Origin: Streptomonospora nanhaiensis
Lineage (GTDB): Bacteria > Actinomycetota > Actinomycetes > Streptosporangiales > Streptosporangiaceae
Direction of reading: 5' to 3'
DNA length: 64,000 nt
Assembly: GCF_026642255.1 (NCBI RefSeq)
Contig: NZ_CP113264.1
Span: 4,402,001 to 4,466,000, forward strand
Shown in pieces: positions 25,774-33,774 of the stretch (position 1 is its first letter; every line of letters begins with the position of its first letter). The notes under the pieces are model-generated. The model was not told the origin of the DNA. It ran no database searches and saw nothing but the letters and a program-made list of their open reading frames with translations. A program made the translations under genes and the position numbers.

Positions 25774-26280
25774 TCACGCGCTCCCGCCGCGCCACAGGGC
25801 GCTGTTCACATGGGTCTCCGTCACGCGGACGCCCTCGATCCTGGCGCCGGGCGCGTGGCCCAGCCCCACCAGGACGTCCATCGCCACCCGGCCCAGGAGC
25901 ACGGCCACGGCCTCCACCGTCGGGTGGGGCAGGTTCGCCGCGAACTCCTCGGCGGGGAGCGGCTGGGGGGCGCCGAAGCGGAACAGCTTGCTGCCGTGGT
26001 CGGCCAGCACCTTGGCCAGCGGGTCGTCGACGCCGAGCATCGCCCCGTGGTCCAGGTGGGTGTCGATCCAGGAGCGCAGTTCGGCCTTGAACGCCCCGAA
26101 CTCGACCACCGTGCTGGAATCGAGGGCCGGGGCGACCGCCGACACCTCGACCCACCATGAGTGGCCGTGCAGGTTCGTGCACTTGCCGCCCAGGTGCGGC
26201 AGCCGGTGCGCGGTCTCGAAGTTGTGCCGCACGGTGACGCCGTGGTGGGCCGGTGCGTACGTGGCGGCCGTGGTGTCCAT
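25774..26280 (-). CDS. queD: 6-carboxytetrahydropterin synthase (QueD/PTPS family)
   Basis: A 168-residue enzyme acting on dihydroneopterin triphosphate. Zinc ligands are H25 (FETAHRL), H38 and H40 (NLHGHSW). C34 in the pattern CxxxHGH is the diagnostic catalytic Cys spacing of QueD rather than of animal PTPS. Later blocks are VVEFGAFKAELRSWIDTHLDHG and the Glu of VRVTETHVNSALW. The ATG at 26280 fits family length. No QueE or QueC homologue is in the window, so preQ0 synthesis would need genes elsewhere. The upstream P450/A-T-R operon is on the same strand after a 337-bp gap, so a shared pathway is possible but unproven. Confidence 0.92.
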   Translation of the reverse strand: MDTTAATYAPAHHGVTVRHNFETAHRLPHLGGKCTNLHGHSWWVEVSAVAPALDSSTVVEFGAFKAELRSWIDTHLDHGAMLGVDDPLAKVLADHGSKLFRFGAPQPLPAEEFAANLPHPTVEAVAVLLGRVAMDVLVGLGHAPGARIEGVRVTETHVNSALWRGGSA

Positions 26281-26617
26281 CAGTGGATCCCCCGATACTT
26301 GTGGGCTTGCGGGCACAGGCTCCGGCGCGGGCGGTCCGTGCTGACCCCCGGCGCCGTCGTGGTGTCGGGCCGCGGACCGGGGGCGCCCCCGGTCCGGGGC
26401 CGGGGAAGGCCGGGGAACAGGACCTCGGCCTGCCCCGGGGTCTTCTGCGGGTGGGCGCGGCCGGGTGTCCCGGTCGACGGAGGGCGCCGGACCGGGCCGG
26501 GGGCCGGTCCGCCGTTGCGCGGTACGGGCGGGGGTCGTTGCACGGGCGGACACTCCTCGGGGTCCGGGGGCGGTTCCGGTGCTCGTCGGCGGCCGGTCCA
26601 CGGGGTGGGGGCCGGTC
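26281..26617. other. Intergenic stretch upstream of queD
   Basis: 337 bp of very GC-rich DNA between two minus-strand genes. It probably carries a promoter for queD-folE, but no convincing hexamers, hairpin or gene were seen. Confidence 0.45.
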
Positions 26618-27793
26618 TCACCAGAGGACGGGTACGGCGGCGGGCATGATCGCCATCCGGTCGGGGTGCCACTCGACGTCCTGCGGGGGAACGGCGAGCC
26701 TCAGCCCCTCCAGACGGGCCAGCTCGGTCAGGGCGAGCGCCCCGACCCGGCGTGTCAGCCTGGCCCCGGGGCAGTAGTGCGGACCGTGGCCGAAGCGCAT
26801 GTGCGGGTTGGGGCGGCGGGACGGGTCGTAGGCGTCGGGGGCGGGGAAGGTGGCGGGATCGTAGTTGGCGGCGTCGGTGGAGACCAGCACGAGGTCCCCC
26901 GTGCGCAGCCGCCGTCCGCCCAGCTCCGTGCCATCGGTACAGATCCGGGCCAGGGCATTGCCCATGAGGACGCTGTAGCGCAACAGCTCCTCGACGTGCC
27001 CCTCGACGGCTCCGGGGTCGGTGCGGATCTGGGCGAGGGCGCCGGGCATCCGGGCGAGGTGGAAGGCGGCGCCGCCCAGGAAGCTGGCGAGGTCCTCGTA
27101 GCCGGCGACGAAGACGACGCCGAGCACGTTGGCGAGCTGGTGCGGTGTGAGCGCGTCGCTCCCGGTGTTCATCGCCGTGAGCCGGGGGACGAGGCCCGGG
27201 ACGCCGGGGTCACATCGCTGTGCCCGTTCGAGCAGGTGGTCGCGCAGCTGCTCCCAGTTGCGGTGGACCTCCTCGGTCGGCAGGAGCATGGTGAGGTCGG
27301 TGTCGGCCCAGTGCCTGAGGCGGGGCAGGTCGCCGATGGGCAGCCCCATCACGCGGCACATCGCCGGCCCGGCCACCCGCTCCGCGAAGTGGTGCTGGAG
27401 GTCGCCCGGCGCCCCTTGCGCCACCATCTCCTCCAGCCCCCGTCGCGCCTCGGCGCGGAGCTCCTCCTCCGGCAGGTCCGGCAGGTCGCTCAGCAGGCGC
27501 CGTGCCTCCTCCAGCAGGCCGGCCCTGCCCAGGTAGGCCATGGCGTCGAGCAGTTCGGGCGCGAAGACCGGGACGTCCTGGACGGGGCTGCCCTCGTCGG
27601 CCACCCGGGAGCGGCGGAACCGCTCCTCGCGCAGCACCCGGCGCGCCTCGGGATAGCCGGTGACGAGCCACGCCTCGTGTCCGGCGTTGGTGGTCACGCG
27701 CGTGACGGGGCAGGTGCCTCGGAGCTCGTCGGCCAGACGGTCTCCCCGGGTGCTGAACGGATAGTGCGGCAGCGCCTGGTCGGTGGTGGTCAC
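26618..27793 (-). CDS. Cytochrome P450, last gene of the A-T-R operon
   Basis: A 391-residue bacterial class I P450. The heme loop is FGHGPHYCPGARLTRR with the thiolate at C341. The K-helix ExxR is in VEELLRYSV. The I-helix reads VVFVAGYEDLASFLGG: the usual acid-Thr pair after AG is replaced by E-D-L, so the proton-relay Thr is missing. The start GTG 27793 has GGGAG 9 nt upstream; another GTG at 27841 overlaps the preceding stop but has no ribosome site. Redox partners are not encoded nearby. It probably oxidises the product of the A-T-R enzyme; the reaction type is open, and the odd I-helix argues against assuming simple hydroxylation. Confidence 0.92.
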   Translation of the reverse strand: MTTTDQALPHYPFSTRGDRLADELRGTCPVTRVTTNAGHEAWLVTGYPEARRVLREERFRRSRVADEGSPVQDVPVFAPELLDAMAYLGRAGLLEEARRLLSDLPDLPEEELRAEARRGLEEMVAQGAPGDLQHHFAERVAGPAMCRVMGLPIGDLPRLRHWADTDLTMLLPTEEVHRNWEQLRDHLLERAQRCDPGVPGLVPRLTAMNTGSDALTPHQLANVLGVVFVAGYEDLASFLGGAAFHLARMPGALAQIRTDPGAVEGHVEELLRYSVLMGNALARICTDGTELGGRRLRTGDLVLVSTDAANYDPATFPAPDAYDPSRRPNPHMRFGHGPHYCPGARLTRRVGALALTELARLEGLRLAVPPQDVEWHPDRMAIMPAAVPVLW

Positions 27794-27837
27794 GGCGGTG
27801 GTCTCCCTCCGGTGGGCGGTCGGATCGGGTGCGGGCC

Positions 27838-29046
27838 TCACCAGAGGACGGGCAGCCGCAGCGGTGCGCGCAGCGGCGAGTCCTCGTTCCAGGCGAGCCG
27901 CTCCGTCGGCTCGGCCGGGCGCAGGTCCGGCAGGCGGGCGAGCAGGGTCTCCAGTCCGATGCGCAGCTCCATGCGGGTCAGGTGGCCGCCCGGGCAGTAG
28001 TGCGGTCCCCGGCCGAAGACCAGGTGGCGGTTGGGGTCCCGCCCGGGGTCGAACTCGTCGGCGCGCTCGAAGGCGTCGCCGTCCCGGTTGGCGGAGGCGA
28101 TGACCGGCATGACCGCCTCCCCCTCACGGATGCGCCGCCCACCGATGTCCAGGTCCTCGGTGGCGACCAGGACGACGATGGCGTTCATGAGCGGCACGTG
28201 GCGCAGCAGCTCCTCCACCGCCCCGGGGATCTCCCCGGGCCGCTCCCGCAGGCGCCGGACCAGTCCGGGGCGCTCCAGGAGCGTCACCAGCGCGGCCCCG
28301 AAGTGCTGGACGTTGGTCCTGTAGCCCGCCATGAGCATGCTGATGGTCACGCTGACCAGGTCCTCGTGCCCGAGGCCGCCCTCGTGGGCGGGGGTGGCGG
28401 CCAGCCTGGCGAGCAGGCCGTCGCCGCCCCCGCGCGCACAGGCGTCGACCAGTGCGGCGGCGTGGTCGCGCAGCGCGTCCAGGGCGGCCAGGGTCTTGCC
28501 GAGCGGGACCCGGGTGGCCTGCAGGACGGTCTCGATGTGCTCGGCGACGGCGGCGAACCCCGTGTGGTCGATGCCCAGGAACGCGCACAGCACGCGCAGC
28601 GGGAAGGGTTCGGTGAAGCCCGCCACCAGGTCGCCCGGCGGCCCCTGCCGTACCAGGTCGGCGGTCAGGTCCTCGGCCAGGGCCCGGACACGGGGCTCGA
28701 GGTCCTGGAGGCGGCGGGGTGTGAAGGCGGGCGCGACCGCGCCGCGCACCCGGGCGTGGTCGGCGCCGTTCAGCTCCAGCAGGGTCAGGACCCGGCGGGG
28801 CCACTGCTCCCCCTCCCTCGGCGGCCACGTCGCGATGACGGGGCGCACCAGCCGGGGGTCGGCGAGCGCCCGGCGCACGTCGTCGTGCCGGCTGACCAGC
28901 CAGACCGGATCGCCCTCGGGGAGCCGCGCGCGGGTCACCGGGCCGTCGGCGCGCAGGGCGGCGTAGGCGCAGGGGGACCCCGGGGAGCCGGTCTCCGCCT
29001 CGGGGACCGGTGGCAGGACCGCCCGCAGGCCGGCGGCGTCGTCCAT
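27838..29046 (-). CDS. Cytochrome P450, middle gene of the A-T-R operon
   Basis: A 402-residue P450 with heme motif FGRGPHYCPGGHLTRM (C351) and ExxR in VEELLRHVP. Its I-helix is TISMLMAGYRTNVQHFGAAL: AGY is followed by Arg instead of the conserved Asp/Glu, with Thr and Asn next, which is unusual. The ATG at 29046 overlaps the A-T-R stop by one base (TGATG), so translation is coupled. The protein ends LPLRLPVLW-like, similar to the neighbouring P450 (VPVLW), and the two may be old duplicates that have diverged. It likely acts on a substrate bound to, or released from, the A-T-R enzyme. Confidence 0.93.
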   Translation of the reverse strand: MDDAAGLRAVLPPVPEAETGSPGSPCAYAALRADGPVTRARLPEGDPVWLVSRHDDVRRALADPRLVRPVIATWPPREGEQWPRRVLTLLELNGADHARVRGAVAPAFTPRRLQDLEPRVRALAEDLTADLVRQGPPGDLVAGFTEPFPLRVLCAFLGIDHTGFAAVAEHIETVLQATRVPLGKTLAALDALRDHAAALVDACARGGGDGLLARLAATPAHEGGLGHEDLVSVTISMLMAGYRTNVQHFGAALVTLLERPGLVRRLRERPGEIPGAVEELLRHVPLMNAIVVLVATEDLDIGGRRIREGEAVMPVIASANRDGDAFERADEFDPGRDPNRHLVFGRGPHYCPGGHLTRMELRIGLETLLARLPDLRPAEPTERLAWNEDSPLRAPLRLPVLW

Positions 29047-32000
29047 CACGCCCTCCCCCCTTCCGCGAGCCGGCGGTCGGCCCCGGCCGCGGCGGTGGGC
29101 CTGGGCCTTCGCATGAACCCGCAGCCGAAGAGGTGGTCCAGGTAGTGGTCGATGAGGGCGTCGTCGACCGGCGGGCAGGCCAGTCCCGCCTCGGCCGTGG
29201 CCGCCTCGGCGTTGGTCCGGTCCAGGCGCGGGAAGACCCCCTCCAGGTACAGCTCCTTGACCGACAGGTCGGTGCCCCGGCCCCGGTCCACGCACAGCGA
29301 CACGAAGGGCGCGGTGGGGCTGGTGGGGTCCTCGGCGACGTGGCGCACCAGTTCGGCGACCCACTCCGCGTAGGACAGGGTCGTGATCTCGCACCCGGCG
29401 GCGCGCATGCGCCGCACGACGTCGGCCAGGCGGCCCGGTGCCGGGTTGGTGAGGTGGTAGGTCCCGCGCGCCGGGGAGGGGCCCGTGGCCACGTGCGCGA
29501 TGGTGTCGGCCAGGTGGTCCACCGGCACGAAGTCCATCGGCAGGTCGATGTCGGGCGCCGTGCCGGTCTCGGCGATCATCTTGAACATCGAGCAGATCGC
29601 GGTCTCGGTGTTGCAGATCCCGCCGCGCCGGTCCCCGGTGATCTCGTAGGGGCGGTAGACGGTCACCGGCAGCCCCGCCCCGGCGGCGTCGCGCAGCACC
29701 TGCTCGGCCACCCACTTGCTCTCGGCGTAGCCCAGGGTGAGGCGTTCGGCGTGGGCCAGGGGCGTCTCCTCGCCCACCAGGCCCACACCCGCGCTGCCGA
29801 ACCCGGCCAGGACGGCGATCGTGGACAGGAAGTGGACGGGTACGCGGCGCGGCGCGGCCAGCCGCACGATCCGGCGGGTGCCCTCGACGTTGGCCGACCG
29901 CAGGGCCGAGTAGGGGTAGATGAAGTTGACCTGGGCGCCGGAGTGCACGATCAGGTCGAGCCGGTCGGCCAGGTCCGCCGCGTGGCCGGCGGCCAGACCG
30001 AGCCGGTCGGCCTCCAGTTCGGCGGGGAAACAGACGAGGCGTTCCTCGTGGTCGCGTGCCGGCAGCCCGTAGCGGGCGAGGTTGGCGAGCACCCTGCGGC
30101 GGGCGTGCCGGGGGTCGCGGGCGCGGACGGGGCAGTGCACCCGTGCGCCGGTGCGCGAGAGGAACCGGTCGACCAGGTAGGCGCCGACGAAGCCGGTGGC
30201 CCCGGTGACCAGCACGTCCGCGGGGTCGCGCGGGTCGGGGGCCGGGCCGCGCCGTGCGGGCAGCGCGAAACCGAGGCGCCCCTCGGCGCCGAAGTCCGTG
30301 GCCTCCCCGGGCTCACGTGCGGCGGGTGCGCCGGCGCGGGCGCGCCGGACGGCCGCGGTGAACTCCTCCACCGTCGGCCCCTCGATCAGGGAGCGGACGA
30401 GGGTGCTGCCGTGCTCCGCGCCGATGCCGAGCAGGGCGCGGGTGCGGTTGACCGCCTCCGCCGCCAGCAGCGAGTCGCCGCCGATGCGGAAGAAGTCGTC
30501 CCCCGGACGGGGCGTCACCCCCAGCGTCTCCCGCCAGGCCGCGGCGACACCGTCCCGCAGCGACCCGTCGCCGCCCTCCCGCCCGGGGGACGCGGGCTCG
30601 CACGGTTCGGGGGCCGCGGACCGCTCCGCGAGGGCGGACCGCTCCGCGAGGGCGGACCGCTCGGCGAGCAGGACCCGGTCGACCTTGCCCGCCGAGGAGA
30701 CGGGGAGGGACGCCCACCGGTGGAACACACGGGGGACGGCCGCCGGGGGCAGCCAGGCCGCGCAGAAGCCCCGCAGGTCGTCGACGTCGACGCCGCGCCC
30801 GGGATCGGCCGGGGTGACGTGGGCGGTCAGGCGCGCGGCGCCGGCCTCCACGACGGCCTCGGCGACGTCGGGGTGTTCGCGCAGGCGCGCCTCGACCTCG
30901 TCGGGTTCGATCCTCTGCCCCCGGATCTTCAGCTGGCGGTCGATCCGGCCCCGGTACTCCAGGGCGCCGTCCGCGCCCAGGAGCACACGGTCGCCGGTCC
31001 GGTAGAGGCGCTCCCCGCTCCCGTCGGGCGCCGCCACGAAGCGCTCGGCGGTCAGGTCGGCGTCGCCCAGGTAGCCCAGCGCGAGGCCGGCGCCGCCGAC
31101 GAGCAGCTCGCCCTCCTCCCCGACCGGGGCGGTGGTCCCGTCGGCGCGCACGACGCGGCAGGTGGAGTTGGCGATCGGTCGGCCGATGGGCACCGAGCGC
31201 GCCCCGTCCGCGAGTCCGCGGACCTTGTGGAACGTGGACACCACCGTGTTCTCGGTGGGGCCGTAGAAGTTGACGACCTCGGTGTCCGGGCAGGCGCGCA
31301 GCACGGCCCGGGCCAGGTCCGGGTCCATGGCCTCGCCCCCGGCCGACACGAAGTCGAGGCCGCGGAACGCCCCGGGGTCCGTCCGGGCGACGTGGTGGAA
31401 GACGCTCGTGGTGAGGTAGGCGATGTCGACGGCGTCCTCGCGCAGCCGCCGGTGCAGTGCCTCGGGGGAGACCAGTTCCTCCCGGTCGGCGATGACCAGG
31501 CAGGCGCCGCCCGTCAGCGCCGACCAGATCTCGATGGTCGAGGCGTCCGAGGACAGGCCGTAGCCGTGCAGGACCCGGTCCCCCGGACCGGGCCGGGGCA
31601 GGCGGGGGTCGGACACCGCCAGGCGGACGACCCCCCGGTGCGGCACCGCGACCGGCTTGGGCCGGCCGGTGGAGCCCGAGGTGAACATGACGTAGGCGCA
31701 GTCGCCGGCCGCGGCGCCCGTCGGAGGGAGCGGTCCGGCCGCCGCGGGCCCGGCGTCGGCCTCGATCCCGACCCGCGCGGCGAGGCGCCGCACCCGGCAC
31801 ACCGCCCCCGGAAGGACCACCGCGACGCGCACGCCCGCGTCCTCCGCCATCGCGTTGACGCGGGCGGGCGGGTGGTCCTGGTCCAGCGGCACGTAGGCGC
31901 AGCCCGCGCGCAGGACCCCGAGGAAGGCGACGAGCGCCTCGGGGGACCGGCGCCCGCAGACGCCGACCGCGTCGCCGGGACGCGCCCCGGCGGCCAGCAG

Positions 32001-32201
32001 GCCCGCGGCCACGTCCCGGGAGCGCCGGGCCAGCTCCCCGTAGGTGAGTTCGCGCCCCCTGTGGCGGACGGCGGGGGCCCCCGGCTGTCTGGCTGCCCAG
32101 GTGGCGAAGATGTCGTGCAGGAGCGCGTCGCGGAGGTGGTCGGTGACCGGACCGCGTAGGTCCGCCTCGGAGGGGGCGTGCGTTGCCGGACTCTTCGTCA
32201 C
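29046..32201 (-). CDS. Single-module NRPS-like enzyme: adenylation, thiolation, thioester reductase
   Basis: A 1051-residue enzyme that should activate one carboxylic or amino acid, tether it, and release it reductively as an aldehyde or alcohol. The adenylation domain covers about 25-515 (A3 YVMFTSGSTGRPKP near 170-183, FYGPTE at 312-317, A10 Lys K506 in SAGKVDR). A carrier domain follows with S577 in DFFRIGGDSLL. The reductase spans about 662-1030: NADPH loop VLVTGATGFVG and catalytic Y825/K829 (GYAESK). Aligning by hand to the GrsA pocket gives D219, A220, I223, Y262, V285, A287, F312, V320, V321, K506, a mostly hydrophobic pocket with the amino-group Asp retained; I cannot name the substrate. 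There is no condensation domain. The GTG at 32201 follows GAGGA. Confidence 0.93.
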   Translation of the reverse strand: MTKSPATHAPSEADLRGPVTDHLRDALLHDIFATWAARQPGAPAVRHRGRELTYGELARRSRDVAAGLLAAGARPGDAVGVCGRRSPEALVAFLGVLRAGCAYVPLDQDHPPARVNAMAEDAGVRVAVVLPGAVCRVRRLAARVGIEADAGPAAAGPLPPTGAAAGDCAYVMFTSGSTGRPKPVAVPHRGVVRLAVSDPRLPRPGPGDRVLHGYGLSSDASTIEIWSALTGGACLVIADREELVSPEALHRRLREDAVDIAYLTTSVFHHVARTDPGAFRGLDFVSAGGEAMDPDLARAVLRACPDTEVVNFYGPTENTVVSTFHKVRGLADGARSVPIGRPIANSTCRVVRADGTTAPVGEEGELLVGGAGLALGYLGDADLTAERFVAAPDGSGERLYRTGDRVLLGADGALEYRGRIDRQLKIRGQRIEPDEVEARLREHPDVAEAVVEAGAARLTAHVTPADPGRGVDVDDLRGFCAAWLPPAAVPRVFHRWASLPVSSAGKVDRVLLAERSALAERSALAERSAAPEPCEPASPGREGGDGSLRDGVAAAWRETLGVTPRPGDDFFRIGGDSLLAAEAVNRTRALLGIGAEHGSTLVRSLIEGPTVEEFTAAVRRARAGAPAAREPGEATDFGAEGRLGFALPARRGPAPDPRDPADVLVTGATGFVGAYLVDRFLSRTGARVHCPVRARDPRHARRRVLANLARYGLPARDHEERLVCFPAELEADRLGLAAGHAADLADRLDLIVHSGAQVNFIYPYSALRSANVEGTRRIVRLAAPRRVPVHFLSTIAVLAGFGSAGVGLVGEETPLAHAERLTLGYAESKWVAEQVLRDAAGAGLPVTVYRPYEITGDRRGGICNTETAICSMFKMIAETGTAPDIDLPMDFVPVDHLADTIAHVATGPSPARGTYHLTNPAPGRLADVVRRMRAAGCEITTLSYAEWVAELVRHVAEDPTSPTAPFVSLCVDRGRGTDLSVKELYLEGVFPRLDRTNAEAATAEAGLACPPVDDALIDHYLDHLFGCGFMRRPRPTAAAGADRRLAEGGRA
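30616..30669. repeat. Three tandem 18-bp repeats in the A-T linker
   Basis: GCGGACCGCTCCGCGAGG occurs twice exactly and a third time with two changes, encoding repeated AERSAL on the minus strand (residues about 513-530) between the adenylation and carrier domains. The unit keeps the reading frame, so copy number could vary without breaking the enzyme. Confidence 0.85.
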
Positions 32202-32238
32202 GAGGAATTCCTCTCGTCGAGTCGAGGTCGTGCCGGCG

Positions 32239-32694
32239 TCAGGTGAACACCGACGCGGCGAAAGAGGAGAAGTCCGCCGTCCGCCAGCGTTCGGGGCACA
32301 TGCGGAAGGTGACGTCGTCGTCGAGTTGGCCGGAGGTCGCGGCCAGGTAGTCCCCGGCCTCCCGCGCGCCCAGGTAGCGGACCGCGATGGCGCGGCGCTC
32401 GTCCGGGTCGGCGGGGTCGGCGACGTCCACGACCGGCCCCTCCACACTGACGTAGCGGTAGGGGGGCTCCTCCTGTTGCGCGCACAGGCTGAACCTGCCC
32501 GCGGCGCCGATGAGGCGCGCCTTGAGGGAGTCGCGGCCGGTCTGCACGACCACGTCGCCGCCGGGGGCGTAGGAGTACCAGACCGGCACGACCAGCGGGG
32601 CGCCGCCCGCTCGGGGGTCGTCGACGCCGAGGACGCCCACGTGGACTCCGGCGAGGAACTCCTCGCGTGCGGCTCGGGTCATGGCAGGGAGCAT
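32239..32694 (-). CDS. Pyridoxamine-5'-phosphate-oxidase-like (split-barrel) flavin or F420 protein
   Basis: A 151-residue protein of the PNPOx-like split beta-barrel family. Core blocks are AREEFLAGVHVGVLGV, PLVVPVWYSYAPGGDVVVQTG, RDSLKARLIGAAGRFSLCAQQEEPPYRYVSVEGPVV and a C-terminal KxR-like WRTADFSS. Such proteins bind FMN, F420 or heme and carry out reductions or oxidations of small molecules. The ATG at 32694 has GAGAGG 6 nt before it. It is the first gene of the four-gene operon (37 nt to the A-T-R gene), which suggests a tailoring reaction on the imine or aldehyde the A-T-R enzyme would release, or a detoxifying role. Cofactor not determinable. Confidence 0.85.
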   Translation of the reverse strand: MLPAMTRAAREEFLAGVHVGVLGVDDPRAGGAPLVVPVWYSYAPGGDVVVQTGRDSLKARLIGAAGRFSLCAQQEEPPYRYVSVEGPVVDVADPADPDERRAIAVRYLGAREAGDYLAATSGQLDDDVTFRMCPERWRTADFSSFAASVFT

Positions 32695-33132
32695 GTGCGG
32701 CCTCTCGGATGCTGCGGGGCTTTCGGGGACGGGGAGGACACGGCGTCGCCGGTGATGTCCGCGTGCGCCCTGATCATTGCCGGAGACGCCCCGATGGCAA
32801 ACAGAAAACGGAGCTTTACGCCTTGTGCACAGCGGAGATGGGTGCTTTTGCAGGCATCTGCGACCCGGGGTGGAAGTGCATTGAGGACGAACGCTTACGG
32901 ACCCGGCCACCCGTCCGAATCGGCGCGGATCACGCCGCCGCGCAGGCGCGCGCACATCTGTTCACCGAACGGGCACGGCCCTCCCTCCCGCGACCCCCGA
33001 GGGTTCGCCGACCGGCAGCCCCGCACGCCCGGCGGAGGGCCCGGTCCGAGTATGCCGACGGGCCGGGGCACTGCCGACTGCTCGCCCGGACCCACGGCCC
33101 GGACCGCACAGGGGCCGCCGGGAAACCGGGGT
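32695..33132. other. Intergenic stretch with the likely operon promoter
   Basis: 438 bp upstream of the PNPOx-like gene and downstream of the response regulator at 33133. Around 32770-32890 the GC content drops. On the minus strand TTGCCA, 16 nt, AATGAT (near 32772-32799) is a possible but weak promoter. No gene seen. Confidence 0.35.
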
Positions 33133-33774
33133 CTACCCCTCGCCCAGGTCCAGCAGGCCGCGCCGGAAACCCGCCGCGACGGCGGCGGCCCGGTCGTTGA
33201 CGCCGAGCTTGCCGTAGATGTGCAGGACGTGGGTCTTGACCGTGGCCTCGCTGATGAACAGACGGGCCGCCGCCTCCCTGTTGGTGGAGCCGTCGGCGAT
33301 GAGCCGCAGGATCTCCAGTTCCCGGTCGCTCAGTGCCGCGGCGGGCTCGCGGACGCGGCCGACCAGCCGGGTCGCCACCAGCGGGGAGAGCACGGTCTCG
33401 CCGCGCGCGGCCAGGCGGACGGCGCGCATCAGCTCCTCGGGCAGGGCGTCCTTGAGGAGGTATCCGGTGGCCCCGGCCTCGATGGCGGGACCGACGTCGC
33501 TGTCGGTCGCGTAGGTGGTCAGGACCAGGACCCGGGCCGGGAGTCCCAGCCGGGCCAGCTCGCGGATGGCGTGCACACCGCCCGTCCCCGGCATGCGCAG
33601 GTCCATGAGGACCACGTCGGGCTCCAGGGACCGCGCGAGCTCGACGGCACGGGCGCCGTCGGCGGCCTCCCCCACGACCTCGAACCCCGGGTCGCGGGCG
33701 AACATGCCGCGGATGCCGTCCCGGACGACGGGGTGGTCGTCGGCGATCAGGACGCGGACGGGGGCCTCACGCAC
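33133..33774 (-). CDS. NarL/LuxR-family response regulator
   Basis: A 213-residue regulator. Receiver: LIADDHPVVRDG (acidic pocket), VVLMDLRMPGTGG (phosphoacceptor Asp), YLLKDA (Lys). The output domain is LSDRELEILRLIADGSTNREAAARLFISEATVKTHVLHIYGKLG, read in parts. The GTG at 33774 overlaps the kinase stop by 8 nt. It is the last gene of a four-gene operon ATPase, permease, kinase, regulator, so it very likely controls that operon in response to a transported drug or lipid. Confidence 0.93.
   Translation of the reverse strand: MREAPVRVLIADDHPVVRDGIRGMFARDPGFEVVGEAADGARAVELARSLEPDVVLMDLRMPGTGGVHAIRELARLGLPARVLVLTTYATDSDVGPAIEAGATGYLLKDALPEELMRAVRLAARGETVLSPLVATRLVGRVREPAAALSDRELEILRLIADGSTNREAAARLFISEATVKTHVLHIYGKLGVNDRAAAVAAGFRRGLLDLGEG

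Noticed and set aside
25097..26280. Complete 7-deazapurine (preQ0) pathway
   Set aside because: Only the first two enzymes are present; no QueE radical-SAM or QueC gene in the window.
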